DNA from: Parafrankia sp. EUN1f
GTDB taxonomy: Bacteria; Actinomycetota; Actinomycetes; Frankiales; Frankiaceae
Direction of reading: 5' to 3'
Assembly: GCF_000177675.1 (NCBI RefSeq)
Contig: NZ_ADGX01000015.1
Location: 27,788 to 91,787 of the forward strand
Length of the DNA: 64,000 bases
In this document: piece by piece, positions 1 to 8,648 of the stretch
How the letters are laid out: each line of letters begins with the position of its first letter
How positions within the stretch are numbered: position 1 is the stretch's first letter
Notes under the pieces: model-generated
Told to the model about the DNA's origin: nothing
Database searches by the model: none
The model's input: only the letters and a program-made list of their open reading frames with translations
Program-made: the position numbers and the translations under genes

Positions 1-198
1 CACCAGGTGGACCAGACGCACCGGGTCACCGTGGCGTATCTGGACTCCGACCCGGCGACGGTCGGGGCCGCCGTCCGCCCGCTGCTGGAGGCACGCTGGA
101 AGAACGGCGGTGTCGAGCCGGTGTTCGCGGGCCCCTTCGAGTCGGTGGTGCAGTGGAACTGGCAGCGGTTCACCGAGCCCGAGCACGTGGCGGGCTGA
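1..198 (+). CDS. C-terminal end of an unidentified protein (partial)
   Basis: The reading frame is open from the first base of the window to a TGA at 196-198, so this is the 3' end of a gene that begins outside. A GTG at position 7 could start a 63-residue protein, but no ribosome binding site can be seen because the upstream sequence is missing. The visible part has an alternating beta/alpha look with a Trp-rich tail (VVQWNWQRF). That is compatible with a small dimeric alpha-beta barrel or EthD-like protein, but I do not recognise the family. It converges on the CoA transferase gene that follows, with a shared hairpin between them. Confidence 0.5.
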   Translation, partial: HQVDQTHRVTVAYLDSDPATVGAAVRPLLEARWKNGGVEPVFAGPFESVVQWNWQRFTEPEHVAG

Positions 199-216
199 CC
201 GGCTGACCGGCGACGG

Positions 217-247
217 CCGGGTTGGCGGGCCGGGCCCGCCAACCCGG
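217..247. terminator. Bidirectional terminator hairpin
   Basis: A perfect inverted repeat lies between two convergent genes: a 13-base left arm at 217-229 and its complement at 235-247, with a 5-base loop. It has no U-tract, as is common for actinobacterial terminators. The position between two stop codons supports the role. Confidence 0.6.
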
Positions 248-248
248 A

Positions 249-1397
249 TCAGGAGCGGCGGCCCACGGCGCCGCAGGCGTGCAGTTCGTCGATGAGGGAG
301 TCGCTCAGCCCGGCCTGCGCCAGCACCGCGCGGGTGTGTTCGCCGACCGGCGGCGGAGCGTAGGTCGGGCCGGGCGGACGTTCGCCGGATTCATCCCGGA
401 TGCGGACCGGGGACCGGGGAACCGTCAGATCACCGACCTTGCGCAGCAGCCCGCGGGCCGCCACGTGCGGGTCGTTCGGCAGATCCGGCCCGCGGTTCAC
501 CCGCACCACGCTGGCCCCGAGCGGCCCGAGCTCGGCGACCCAGTGCTCGGCCCGCCGGGTCCGGAACCGTTCGGCGAGCCGGTCGGCCACGGCGTGCGGG
601 TCCTCCCAGCGGCGCAGGGAGCCCGCCAGGTCCGGCAGCCCGATCCCCTTGCACAGTGCGTCCCAGGTCCGCGGCTCCGCGGCGGTGACGGCGACCCAGG
701 TGTCGTCGGCGCACTCGTAGACGCTGCGGTCGGGTCCGAACGGGACACCGCGGGGCCCGCGGTCGATGATCCCGTCGGCGGACGAGAGCAGCCAGGTGGA
801 CGCCTCGGACAGGCTGATGTCGAGCTGGGAGCCCGTACCGGTGCGGTCCCGCTCACGCAGCGCGGCGAGGATCCCGACGCTGGCCATGAGCGCGCCGACG
901 GGGATCGACAGGATCAGCTCCGGATGCCACGGCTGCTGCGGGTTCAGCGCGGTGAGCAGCCCCGAGTGCGCCGCGAAGGACAGGTCGTGCCCGGACCACT
1001 GGGCGTAGGGGCCGTCCTGGCCGTAGCCGGTGATCGAGCACCACACCAGGCGCGGCGTCTCGATCGCCGCGTGCTCGTAGCCGAACCCGCGCTCCGTCAG
1101 GACACCTGGACGCTCGTTCTCGACAAGGACATCCGCGTGCGCGGCGAGTGCTCGCAGGACCTCCAGCCCGCGCGGGTGCCGCAGGTCGAGCGCGAGCGAG
1201 CGCTTCCCGCGGTTGAGCCCGATGGGACCGTCGAACTGCCGCCCTTTCGGCGACTCCACCCGGATGACGTCGGCGCCGAGGTCGGCCAGCAGCACGGTGG
1301 CGAACCCGCCGGGCGGCAGCCGGGTGAGGTCCAGCACCGTGACCCCGCTCAGGGGCAGTGCCGCCGCCGGAGCCGGCGCGGATGTCGGTTCGGGCAT
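249..1397 (-). CDS. CaiB/BaiF family CoA transferase (class III), atypical active site
   Basis: Encodes 382 residues, a normal length for class III CoA transferases, which move CoA between carboxylic acids. The N-terminal VLDLTRLPPGGFATVLLADLG and GADVIRVE segments and the later RTGTGSQLDISL segment are typical. The start at 1397 is preceded by AAAGGAGAA, so a longer reading frame reaching 1592 is not needed. It is the last gene of a minus-strand run (8269 to 249) with acyl-CoA dehydrogenases and an amidohydrolase, fitting activation of an acid for beta-oxidation-like breakdown. Odd point: where family members usually carry the catalytic Asp (as Asp173 in the second copy at 16864), this protein appears to have Ser164 (ILSIPVGALM). 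It may be catalytically altered. This alignment was made by eye. Confidence 0.85.
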   Translation of the reverse strand: MPEPTSAPAPAAALPLSGVTVLDLTRLPPGGFATVLLADLGADVIRVESPKGRQFDGPIGLNRGKRSLALDLRHPRGLEVLRALAAHADVLVENERPGVLTERGFGYEHAAIETPRLVWCSITGYGQDGPYAQWSGHDLSFAAHSGLLTALNPQQPWHPELILSIPVGALMASVGILAALRERDRTGTGSQLDISLSEASTWLLSSADGIIDRGPRGVPFGPDRSVYECADDTWVAVTAAEPRTWDALCKGIGLPDLAGSLRRWEDPHAVADRLAERFRTRRAEHWVAELGPLGASVVRVNRGPDLPNDPHVAARGLLRKVGDLTVPRSPVRIRDESGERPPGPTYAPPPVGEHTRAVLAQAGLSDSLIDELHACGAVGRRS

Positions 1398-1461
1398 GTG
1401 TTCTCCTTTGGTCGGGCCAGGACGAACCAGCGGGCACCGCGGGTGGATCAGTGTGGGCGGG

Positions 1462-2433
1462 TCAGCGCAGCCGCGGCAGCACCTCGTGCTCGAACAACCG
1501 CAGACTGGACCAGGCCAGGTCAATCGGCATCCCGCCGCAGAGCGGGTGGAAGTTGGCGAAGGGGCTGCTCGAGGCCCGCAGTTCGGTGACAAGCTGGTCA
1601 GGGGTCACCACCCGGTACTGCCCGGTCGCGCGAAGCGCGTCGACGTCGGGCAGCGTGCGGTAGGGGCTGCCCCCGTCATCCTGCGCCTGCCAGGCCCCGT
1701 AGGCGTTCGTCTGGTAGAGGAAGCAGGGACCCATCTGGTCCCAGCCCTTCTCCGGGTCCTCGGCGAGGGCGACGGTCCGGGTCGCGCCGATGGGGCTCGG
1801 GCCCGGGTCGGGTCGCCCGAGCCGCTGCACCTCGTCGCGATAGAACTCCCAGACCGTCGGGTCCGTTGGAATGAACCCGTCGGCGATATGGGCGGCCCGC
1901 CGCGCGGCCGGCTCACTGCTCCCGCCGAGTGAGATCCACGGGCCGCCGGGCCGGTACGGGGCGGGTGTGAGGTGGACCCGGCGGCCGCGGTAGTCGAAGG
2001 GGAGCCCGGTGAACGCGGCCTTGAGCGTCGTCACCACCTCGGTGACCCGCCGGGGCCGGTCCCGGGTCGACACGCCGAACAGGTCGAACTCCTCGCGCAC
2101 GTACCCTCCGGCGATGACGACGTCGACCCGGCCCCGGCTCAGGTTGTCCAGGACGATCAGATCCTCCGCCAGCCGCAGCGGGTCGTGGAACGGCGCGATG
2201 AGCGCCGCGATGCTGAACCGGACGGATCGGGTGCGCGCGGCCATCGCGGCCAGCATCGTGACCGGGCTCGGCAGGTATCCGTCGGCGCAGCCGTGGTGCT
2301 CTGACACGGTGATGCTGGAGCAGCCCAGCCGGTCGGCCCAGGCGGCCATGTCCAGCGCCGCGGCATAGCGTTCCGCGGTCGTGGTCCCGGCGAAGGCCGG
2401 GTTCCGGAAGTCGAAGCGCATCGCGAAGCGCAT
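1462..2433 (-). CDS. Luciferase-like (LLM) flavin/F420-dependent oxidoreductase
   Basis: 323 residues with the bacterial luciferase-like TIM-barrel pattern: SITVSEHHG near residue 40, RVDVVIAGGYVREEFDLFG near residue 105, and WISLGGSSEPAARRAA near residue 165. Family members are FMN-dependent monooxygenases or F420-dependent dehydrogenases; the sequence does not settle which. The ATG at 2433 has GAAGG nine bases upstream; a second ATG at 2421 is possible. It lies 64 bases upstream of the CoA transferase and 104 bases downstream of the amidohydrolase, with a strong hairpin in the latter gap, so it may be transcribed separately or at reduced level. Confidence 0.85.
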   Translation of the reverse strand: MRFAMRFDFRNPAFAGTTTAERYAAALDMAAWADRLGCSSITVSEHHGCADGYLPSPVTMLAAMAARTRSVRFSIAALIAPFHDPLRLAEDLIVLDNLSRGRVDVVIAGGYVREEFDLFGVSTRDRPRRVTEVVTTLKAAFTGLPFDYRGRRVHLTPAPYRPGGPWISLGGSSEPAARRAAHIADGFIPTDPTVWEFYRDEVQRLGRPDPGPSPIGATRTVALAEDPEKGWDQMGPCFLYQTNAYGAWQAQDDGGSPYRTLPDVDALRATGQYRVVTPDQLVTELRASSSPFANFHPLCGGMPIDLAWSSLRLFEHEVLPRLR

Positions 2434-2458
2434 CGGTGTTCACCTTCTTCCGCGCCTT

Positions 2459-2499
2459 CGGTGGGTACCGGGCCTCTCTGCCCCGCCCGGTACCCACCG
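2459..2499 (-). terminator. Hairpin between amidohydrolase and LLM genes
   Basis: Perfect 15-bp inverted repeat, arms 2459-2473 and 2485-2499 around an 11-base loop, just after the amidohydrolase stop on the minus strand. It likely terminates or attenuates transcription into the LLM gene. Confidence 0.6.
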
Positions 2500-2537
2500 C
2501 GTGTTCGTCGGGGCCGGTGCGACGACCGGCACGGCCG

Positions 2538-3833
2538 TCAGGCGCCCAGGAACCGGCTGAGGTTGTCGCGCATGATCTTGCGGACGGTGGCGTCGTCGAG
2601 GTGCCTGATCTGCGAGACGTACTGCATCGGGTCGGGGATGCCTTCGGAGTGCGGGAAGTCCGACCCGAAGACGAGGCAGTCGCTGCCGACGACGTCCATC
2701 GCCTTGGAGACGTTCTCCTCGGGGAACGGCGCGATGACGCAGCGCTCCTTGAAGATCGACGATGGCCGGCCGGGGAGCGTGCCCCACTTGGGCCGGCGGC
2801 CCAACAGCATCGCGTGGTCGAGCTTGCGCAGCAGGTAGGGCAGCCACACGGTGCCGAACTCGGCGATGAGCACCTTGATGTTGGGGAAGCGGCCGAACAG
2901 GTTGTGGAACACCATGGCGGTGACGGTGTCCATGATCGGCCGGTCGCCCCAGTAGGAGACCCACTGGAAGCCGTCGAAATGCTGGTAGCGGCCGTTCGGA
3001 TCCTCGCTCCACTCGGCCCCGTGCCGGGCGTAGGTGCCGCCCAGGTGCACCGCGACGCGGGTGTCGGTCTCGTTCACCAGGGACCAGAACGGGTCGAAGT
3101 ACGGGTCGAACGGTGAGCGGCCGAAGGCGGGCCCGGGTGGGAGGTCGACGAACCGGGCGCCGCGGTCGAGGACCCTCCGCAGCTCGGCGACCGCGCGGTC
3201 GACGTCGAGCAGCGGGATCGGGACCGGGACCAGGATCCGGTCGTCGTGGGCGTAGCCCCAGTCCTCCCACAGCCAGTCGTTGTACGCGCGGTTCACCGCG
3301 TACCCGGCCTCGATGTCGCCGCGCGCAAACGCGCTCTCCCAGCCGGTGCCGACCGCGTGCAGGACGGCGAGCTCGACATTCTGCAGATCCATCAACGCCA
3401 GTCGGGGATCCTTCTTCTCGAAGGCCGGGCGCATCGCGTTGTACCGTTCCACCAGCTGGGCGCGGCTGAGCTGGTCGAGATCCTTCATCGGGTTGAGCTT
3501 GTTGAGCATGGCGCCCGGAATGGGGATGCTGCCCGCCATCGCGGGCAGCTCGGTGATGTCGACACCGCCGTGGCCGCCCTCGGGCTGGGAGTGAACGCCG
3601 AGCGTCCGGCGCTCGTGGTCGGCGGCCTCGTCTTCCTCGTGTTCTTCCTCGGTGAGCATCCGGGGTTCTCCGGGCAGCCACGCGCGGTCGATCATTTCGG
3701 CCGGCAGGTATCGAGTGACCGCGTCCGAAGGTGCGTACAGGTGGTGGTCCGCGTCGAATATCCCGTAGTCGAGGCTCTGCTCGAGATCTGCCACATAGAT
3801 TCCGCGCGTCCCAAGCTGGGGGCTGTCAGGCAA
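2538..3833 (-). CDS. Amidohydrolase-2 family metal-dependent hydrolase, TTG start
   Basis: 431 residues. The N-terminal DADHH (27-31) metal-binding motif and the C-terminal FGSDFPHSEG (about 390) are hallmarks of the amidohydrolase-2 family, which includes decarboxylases and C-C or C-N hydrolases acting on ring-cleavage type substrates. Frankia and mycobacterial degradation clusters often carry pairs of such genes beside acyl-CoA dehydrogenases; a second is at 10749. The start is a TTG at 3833 with GGAGG four bases upstream; no ATG or GTG nearby has a comparable site. A 29-bp dyad containing the cluster's repeated operator lies 28-56 bases upstream, so this gene is probably directly controlled by that regulator. 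The exact substrate cannot be inferred. Confidence 0.85.
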   Translation of the reverse strand: MPDSPQLGTRGIYVADLEQSLDYGIFDADHHLYAPSDAVTRYLPAEMIDRAWLPGEPRMLTEEEHEEDEAADHERRTLGVHSQPEGGHGGVDITELPAMAGSIPIPGAMLNKLNPMKDLDQLSRAQLVERYNAMRPAFEKKDPRLALMDLQNVELAVLHAVGTGWESAFARGDIEAGYAVNRAYNDWLWEDWGYAHDDRILVPVPIPLLDVDRAVAELRRVLDRGARFVDLPPGPAFGRSPFDPYFDPFWSLVNETDTRVAVHLGGTYARHGAEWSEDPNGRYQHFDGFQWVSYWGDRPIMDTVTAMVFHNLFGRFPNIKVLIAEFGTVWLPYLLRKLDHAMLLGRRPKWGTLPGRPSSIFKERCVIAPFPEENVSKAMDVVGSDCLVFGSDFPHSEGIPDPMQYVSQIRHLDDATVRKIMRDNLSRFLGA

Positions 3834-3860
3834 CGTTCCTCCAGGAGACTTATCCTGATC

Positions 3861-3889
3861 ACCAGATTTGAACTCAGTCTAACTCTGGT
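3861..3889. promoter_or_regulatory. Operator copy 1 of the catabolic regulon (extended dyad)
   Basis: The 15-bp core TTGAACTCAGTCTAA is at 3868-3882. The palindrome extends outward as ACCAGA (3861-3866) and TCTGGT (3884-3889), all centred on base 3875. It overlaps the expected promoter of the amidohydrolase gene. It matches five other sites in the window. Confidence 0.7.
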
Positions 3890-4121
3890 GTGCATGCCGA
3901 CGCCACCCCACAGCGTTGAAGTGGGGCTACGGGGCCCTGGATTTCGCTCGCCTTCAGGCCGGTCGTGCCCGCGGGATTGTCACGCGTCGGCACCGTCGAC
4001 GGCCCCGAGGCAGCCCAAAGCCGGGAGGGGGTCCGTCGGTGTGTGCTGGCCAATGCCAGTGAATGCCATCCGGAACGTCGCGGACGGCCTTACCCGCGGG
4101 CGTGTGGTCAGCCCGGGCGGG

Positions 4122-4766
4122 TCAGAGCGGGAGCGCGTTGTCGGGGTGCAGCCCGGCGACGACGATGGCTGCGCGCCGGTAAAGGGCCTGGTTGAGCCGG
4201 CTGAGCCGGCCCTGGGACCATTCCATGATGGAGTCGACCACCAGGGCCTCCAGGATCTGCGCCATCTCCGACGCCTCGATCTGGCCGGTCACCTCGCCCT
4301 TCTCCTGGGCCTTGGCGAAGAGCTTCTCGAATGCCTCCGCGAAGGCCGGGCCCTCGTAGGAGGAGGCCGACCGGTTCGGGCGCCGGAACTCGGCGAGGGC
4401 GCGGCTCACCGCGGCCGGCGGGGTTCCCTTGATGTTGCGGGCGAGCGCGTTCATGACCGTACGCAGCGAGTCGTTGATACCGCGGTCCGCCCGGACGCAA
4501 CGATTTGCCGTGTCGTTGAGGATGGTTGCCGTCTCGACACCCATCTCAAGCAGGATGTCCTCTTTGTGGGCGAAGTGGAAGTAGAACGTCCCCTTGGTCA
4601 CGCCAGCGGCCTGGCAGATCTCCTCGACCTTCGTGTCCTCGATACCGGTCTCGAAACCGCGCTCCGTCCACAAATGCAGCGCGGAACGGACCAGCCGACG
4701 CCGGGTCTCCCGCGAACGCTCCTGCAGAAGCCCTGCCCGGCGCCGCGGCTCATTCGAAATGCTCAC
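4122..4766 (-). CDS. TetR family transcriptional regulator, candidate regulator of the cluster
   Basis: 215 residues from a GTG at 4766. The N-terminal helix-turn-helix is clear: TKVEEICQAAGVTKGTFYFHF at about residues 45-65, followed by HKEDILLEM. The C-terminal ligand domain is all helical and not assignable. The reading frame runs upstream to 4961, but that extension is Arg/Gly-rich and unlike a TetR start. A TATACT hexamer lies seven bases before the GTG and there is no good ribosome binding site, so the mRNA may be leaderless. It lies inside the minus-strand catabolic run, between an acyl-CoA dehydrogenase and an amidohydrolase gene. That makes it the best candidate for binding the repeated operator, although its own promoter lacks a copy. 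Confidence 0.85.
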   Translation of the reverse strand: MSISNEPRRRAGLLQERSRETRRRLVRSALHLWTERGFETGIEDTKVEEICQAAGVTKGTFYFHFAHKEDILLEMGVETATILNDTANRCVRADRGINDSLRTVMNALARNIKGTPPAAVSRALAEFRRPNRSASSYEGPAFAEAFEKLFAKAQEKGEVTGQIEASEMAQILEALVVDSIMEWSQGRLSRLNQALYRRAAIVVAGLHPDNALPL

Positions 4767-4917
4767 CGTCCGGAGTATACCTGTGTGGTACCCGCCGGAA
4801 GACCACCGAGATGCGCACGGAGATGACCCGCCTCCTCGTGTCGCCGCCCGCCACCGAAGCCGCGGAACACGCGCGAGATCCACGCCACACCGTGGTGCGT
4901 GCGGCCCGCCACAGGTT

Positions 4918-6213
4918 TCAGTTTTTCTCGAGCCACTCCCGGGCACTGCGCTGGACTTCACTGAAAGGCCGGCCCCGGTCGAAGCTCGGCTCCCGCGGCA
5001 GGCCGAGGACTCGTTCGCTGATGGCGTTGCGCTGCATCTCGTTGGAGCCGCCGGCGATCGACCACACCCGGCTGTTCAGATATTCGAGTGCCGCCCGCTG
5101 GCCCGCGTCGTCCCGCCACACCAGCGGCTGCCCCTGCCCGATTTCCAGCATCAGGCGGGCCCGCTGGGGGTTGTACACGCCGGCCGCGAGCTTCCAGTAG
5201 GAGGCGATGCCGCTCGCGGGCTTGTCGCTCGTCCGCAGCAGGCCGGTGATGCGCCGGCCCAGCTGGCCGCGGGCCCAGTCCGCGGTGTGGATCCGGGCGA
5301 GCGCCTGGCGGGCGACGGGGTCCTGCGCCCGCCCGGCGGCCCGGACCAGATCGACGAGGAACGGGTCGATCCCGGCCGGGTCGGTCTCCGGCATGTTGAC
5401 CGGGTCGTCGCGCCCCGCGCCGCGCTCGACCAGCAGCATGGTCTGCGCGACCGTCCAGCCCTGGTCGACCTCGCCGATCACCTCGTCGTCGCTCACCCAG
5501 ACCTCGTCGAGGAACTCCTGGCAGAACTCCGCCGCCCCGGTGATCTCGCGAACGGGCCGGATGGACATTCCCTTGCCACGCATCGGGACCGCGAACCAGG
5601 TGAGCCCGCGGTGCTTCGGCGCGTCCCAGTTCGTCCGAGCCAGGCACAGGCCGTAGTCGGCGTAGGAGGCGCCGCTGGTCCAGACCTTCGAGCCGGTGAT
5701 CAGCCAGCCGCTGCCCTCGTCGTCGCGCACCGCCCGCGTCGTGATGCCGGCCATGTCCGAGCCGGCGTCCGGCTCGGAGAACAGCTGCACGAACAGCTCC
5801 TCGCCGGCGAGGATGCGCGGGACGTGCCGGGCCAGGAAGTCCGGCGAGGCGTGCCGCAGAAGTGTCTGGCTGACCGGGCCGTACGTGGTGCCGCCGGCGT
5901 GGCCGAGGTCGGGCATCCGGTACGGAGCGGCCTCCCGCGCGAAGGCCCGGGCGTGGGCGTCGCTGAGCCCCTGCCCGCCGTACTCCTTCGGCCAGTTGAT
6001 GCCCGCGTACCCGGCCTCGTAGATCTTCCGCTGCAGCGCGCGTTCCGGCAGGTACTCCTCGGCACTGTGGGTACCCCCGCCGCGGACCACACCGGCCGGC
6101 CCCGCCTCACGGTGCTGCAGGTTGGCCGCCAGCCACTGCCGGGCCCGCAGCCGGTACTCCTCAAGATCCGGTTCGTCGGGATCCGGTCTTCCAAAAGCTG
6201 TCTCGCTCGCCAT
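4918..6213 (-). CDS. Acyl-CoA dehydrogenase
   Basis: 431 residues from an ATG with AAGGAGG seven bases upstream. Visible family features are the substrate/FAD loop FSEPDAGSDMAGI (about residue 150), the WLITGSKVWTSGA segment, and the C-terminal GGSNEMQRNAISERVLGLPRE block typical of FadE-type dehydrogenases. It oxidises an acyl-CoA at the alpha-beta bond using FAD. It lies 55 bases after a second, shorter acyl-CoA dehydrogenase. Such adjacent pairs in actinobacteria often form alpha2beta2 heterotetramers on steroid-type side-chain or ring substrates; that this pair does so is inference. Confidence 0.9.
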   Translation of the reverse strand: MASETAFGRPDPDEPDLEEYRLRARQWLAANLQHREAGPAGVVRGGGTHSAEEYLPERALQRKIYEAGYAGINWPKEYGGQGLSDAHARAFAREAAPYRMPDLGHAGGTTYGPVSQTLLRHASPDFLARHVPRILAGEELFVQLFSEPDAGSDMAGITTRAVRDDEGSGWLITGSKVWTSGASYADYGLCLARTNWDAPKHRGLTWFAVPMRGKGMSIRPVREITGAAEFCQEFLDEVWVSDDEVIGEVDQGWTVAQTMLLVERGAGRDDPVNMPETDPAGIDPFLVDLVRAAGRAQDPVARQALARIHTADWARGQLGRRITGLLRTSDKPASGIASYWKLAAGVYNPQRARLMLEIGQGQPLVWRDDAGQRAALEYLNSRVWSIAGGSNEMQRNAISERVLGLPREPSFDRGRPFSEVQRSAREWLEKN

Positions 6214-6268
6214 TACGCCTCCTTCGGGTTCCTGTCGGGCCGCGGGTTCCCGTCGAGCACCGCCGCGT

Positions 6269-7411
6269 TCAGACACCGGACAGCTGGCAGACCCGCTCCC
6301 GGTGCCAGGTCGGCGAGCCGTACAGCGCCGCGTCGACGGTGAGGCGACGCAGGTAGAGATGGAAGTCGTGCTCCCAGGTGTAGGAGATGCCGCCGAAGTG
6401 CTGCCAGCAGTTGTGCGCGAGCTCGATCGCGGCGTCCGAGACGAACGCGTTCGCCAGGCTCGCCGCGTGCGCGGCGCGCGCGGCCTCCTGGTCGCCGCGG
6501 TCCTGTGCCGCGACCGCCTGGGCGGCCGCGGTCACCACGGCGTGGCTCATCTCCAGCGCCAGGCTGCTGTCCGCCAGTTGGTGCTTGATCGCCTGGAAGG
6601 AGCCGATGGGCCGGCCGAAGGCGACACGGTCCTTGCAGTACTGCAGTGTGAGGTCGAACAGGTACTGCATGGCGCCCGCGGACTCCGCCGCGCCCAGGAC
6701 CGCGGCGAGCCGGATCTGCGCGTCGACGGCGGCACCGGCCTGCCCTGGCCTGCCCAGCACCGCGGAGCCGTCCACCACGGCGCCGTCGAGGTGGACCTCG
6801 CACAGCCGCCGGGTCAGGTCGAGCCCGCGGAGTTCCTCCACCCCGACGCCTGGTGTGGACACCGGGAGCAGGAACTGGGTGGGCCCCTCGGGCGTGTTCG
6901 CCGTCAGGAGCAGCCACTGCGCCGACTGCGCCTCCACCACCAGCCCCTTGCGCCCCGTCAGGCGATACCCCCCGGGCACCGCCTGCGCGTGGACTCCCGC
7001 GGGGCCGGACCAGTCCCCGGACGGGTCGGCGACGGCCCACGCGACCGCCGCCTCGCCCGCGATGAGGTCGGGCAGGATCTTCGCCTGCTGCTCCTCGGAG
7101 CCCTCGCGGCTCAGCGTCGCCACGGCCAGGTTCGTGTCGATGAAGGAACCCGGCTGCAGGTAGCGGCCGCGCAGTTCGGCGAGAACGACGGTGTCCAGCA
7201 CACCGGCATCGGAGACGCTCCCGCCGCCGAGGGACTCCGGGGCCAGGAACGCGAACCAGCCCACCTCCGCCGCCTCACGCCGGTATGCCGGGTCGACCTC
7301 ACCGCCCGCCTCGATCAGCTCGCGCAGCTTCGCGAGCGGGAGACTCGCCTCGATGAACCGCTCGGCGGTCTCCCTGAGAAGCCGCTGGTCGGGGGAGAGT
7401 TCGGGATCCAT
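6269..7411 (-). CDS. Acyl-CoA dehydrogenase (second, shorter subunit)
   Basis: 380 residues from ATG 7411 with AGGGA upstream. Starts MDPELSPDQRLLRETAERF, then WAVADPSG in place of the usual TEP motif, and ends with HNCWQHFGGISYTWEHDFHLYLRR, the ACAD C-terminal block. The less conserved FAD/substrate loop compared with its neighbour fits the structural partner in a heteromeric dehydrogenase, as known for FadE pairs. Located between an SDR gene (39-base gap) and the longer ACAD (55-base gap) on the same strand, so co-transcription is likely. Confidence 0.9.
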   Translation of the reverse strand: MDPELSPDQRLLRETAERFIEASLPLAKLRELIEAGGEVDPAYRREAAEVGWFAFLAPESLGGGSVSDAGVLDTVVLAELRGRYLQPGSFIDTNLAVATLSREGSEEQQAKILPDLIAGEAAVAWAVADPSGDWSGPAGVHAQAVPGGYRLTGRKGLVVEAQSAQWLLLTANTPEGPTQFLLPVSTPGVGVEELRGLDLTRRLCEVHLDGAVVDGSAVLGRPGQAGAAVDAQIRLAAVLGAAESAGAMQYLFDLTLQYCKDRVAFGRPIGSFQAIKHQLADSSLALEMSHAVVTAAAQAVAAQDRGDQEAARAAHAASLANAFVSDAAIELAHNCWQHFGGISYTWEHDFHLYLRRLTVDAALYGSPTWHRERVCQLSGV

Positions 7412-7450
7412 GATTGTTCCCTGTCCCTTCGGGGGCTGGTGCCGCGCCTG

Positions 7451-8269
7451 TCACTGGTTGACTGAGTAACCGCCGTTGACGGGGTAGGTCTGACCGGTGA
7501 TCCAGGATGCGGAGGGACTGGCGAGAAACGTGACAAGCCCGGTGACGTCGTCAGGCTGCCCGAGCCGGGGAACGATGTAGCGCCGCAGCTGGCGTTCGAC
7601 GCGGCGCTGTAGCTCAGGTGACTCGCGGGCCATGTCCGCGAGCCCGACGGTGTCGACCGTGGCGAGCGAGATGTTGTTGACGGTGATCCCGTCCCGGCCC
7701 ACCTCCCGGGCGATCGCCCGGGTGAACCCCGCCGCACCCGCCTTGGCCGCGGCGTACGGGGCCATGTGCGGCTCGCCGACCCGGCCGGCGTCGGAGACGA
7801 TCGTGATGATCCGGCCGTGACCAGTGGCGATCATGTGGGGGAGTGCCGCCCGGGTGCAGTTCATGACGCCGTAGAGGTTCACGGCGAAGTACCGCTCCCA
7901 GTCGGCCGGCTCGGTGTTCGTGAACTCGCCGAGGCTGACCGAGGGGCCGCGCCCGCCCGACGCGGGCGCGGTCGGGTCCCCGATCGCCGGCCCCGCGTTG
8001 CCCGCGTTGTTGACCAGGATGTCGATGCCGGCGTCGCCGATCGACCTGGTCACCGCCTGATAGTCCGAGACGTCGAACGGGCTGGCCGCCGCGGCGCCGC
8101 CGGCCTGCTCGATCTCCTTGACGACGGATTCGGCCCGGTCGGCCACGAAGTCGTTCACGACGACCCTGGCGCCGGCGGCGGCCAGGGCCAGACAGCTCGC
8201 GCGGCCCACGCCCTGCCCGCCTCCGGTCACGATGACCGTCTTTCCGCTCAGATCGATCGTGAAGCTCAC
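7451..8269 (-). CDS. Short-chain dehydrogenase/reductase
   Basis: 272 residues, classical SDR. The nucleotide-binding TGGGQGVG is at 15-22, NNAG at 87-90, catalytic Ser159, and Tyr172-x3-Lys176 (YAAAK). The C-terminus ITGQTYPVNGGYSV is typical. It resembles 3-hydroxyacyl-CoA or multifunctional-enzyme-type dehydrogenases that act after enoyl-CoA hydration, which fits the two downstream acyl-CoA dehydrogenases. The start is GTG 8269 with AAGGAG about 11 bases upstream. First gene of the minus-strand run; operator copy 2 lies 206 bases upstream. Confidence 0.9.
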   Translation of the reverse strand: MSFTIDLSGKTVIVTGGGQGVGRASCLALAAAGARVVVNDFVADRAESVVKEIEQAGGAAAASPFDVSDYQAVTRSIGDAGIDILVNNAGNAGPAIGDPTAPASGGRGPSVSLGEFTNTEPADWERYFAVNLYGVMNCTRAALPHMIATGHGRIITIVSDAGRVGEPHMAPYAAAKAGAAGFTRAIAREVGRDGITVNNISLATVDTVGLADMARESPELQRRVERQLRRYIVPRLGQPDDVTGLVTFLASPSASWITGQTYPVNGGYSVNQ

Positions 8270-8474
8270 GTGCGGTGGCTCCTTGTGTAGTCCCCGTCTC
8301 GGAGGAGTCGGTTCGGGTCCGGTTGGTCCGGTTCGGGTCCGCAGGGCCCCGGTGAGCTCGGTGTCGGCCCGCTCCGCCCCTGGCCGGTGCGGTGCTGGCC
8401 CGTTGCGACGCCCGGCCGATCAGCCGCGGGCCGCGCATGCGGTCGGCGCCGTGCGCCCACCTTCGCGAGCTTAG

Positions 8475-8489
8475 TTAAACCGAGTCTAA
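8475..8489. promoter_or_regulatory. Operator copy 2
   Basis: TTAAACCGAGTCTAA; its reverse complement TTAGACTCGGTTTAA matches the TTNRACTNAGTYNAA pattern at all but one or two positions. Upstream of the SDR/acyl-CoA dehydrogenase operon. Confidence 0.6.
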
Positions 8490-8633
8490 GTACGCAAGAG
8501 TTGTCGCATGATCTTTCTGGCTGATGGCGGGTAGCTGGAGATCTCATCCGAACGGCCTGCCGGGTCGGGTGAGGGGGCTGGCGGAGGGTTGTCTGGCCTG
8601 GGTTGAGCTGTTAGAAAGGAGGTCTCACGATAA

Positions 8634-8648
8634 TTCAACTTGGTTTAA
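8634..8648. promoter_or_regulatory. Operator copy 3
   Basis: TTCAACTTGGTTTAA, a near-perfect dyad, ends 27 bases before the livF start and overlaps a GATAAT -10-like hexamer. Repressor binding here would block livF transcription. Confidence 0.6.

Noticed and set aside
8615..8622. AAAGGAGG resembling a perfect ribosome binding site
   Set aside because: No ATG, GTG or TTG follows at a workable distance, and a stop is close by. It may be chance or part of a promoter.
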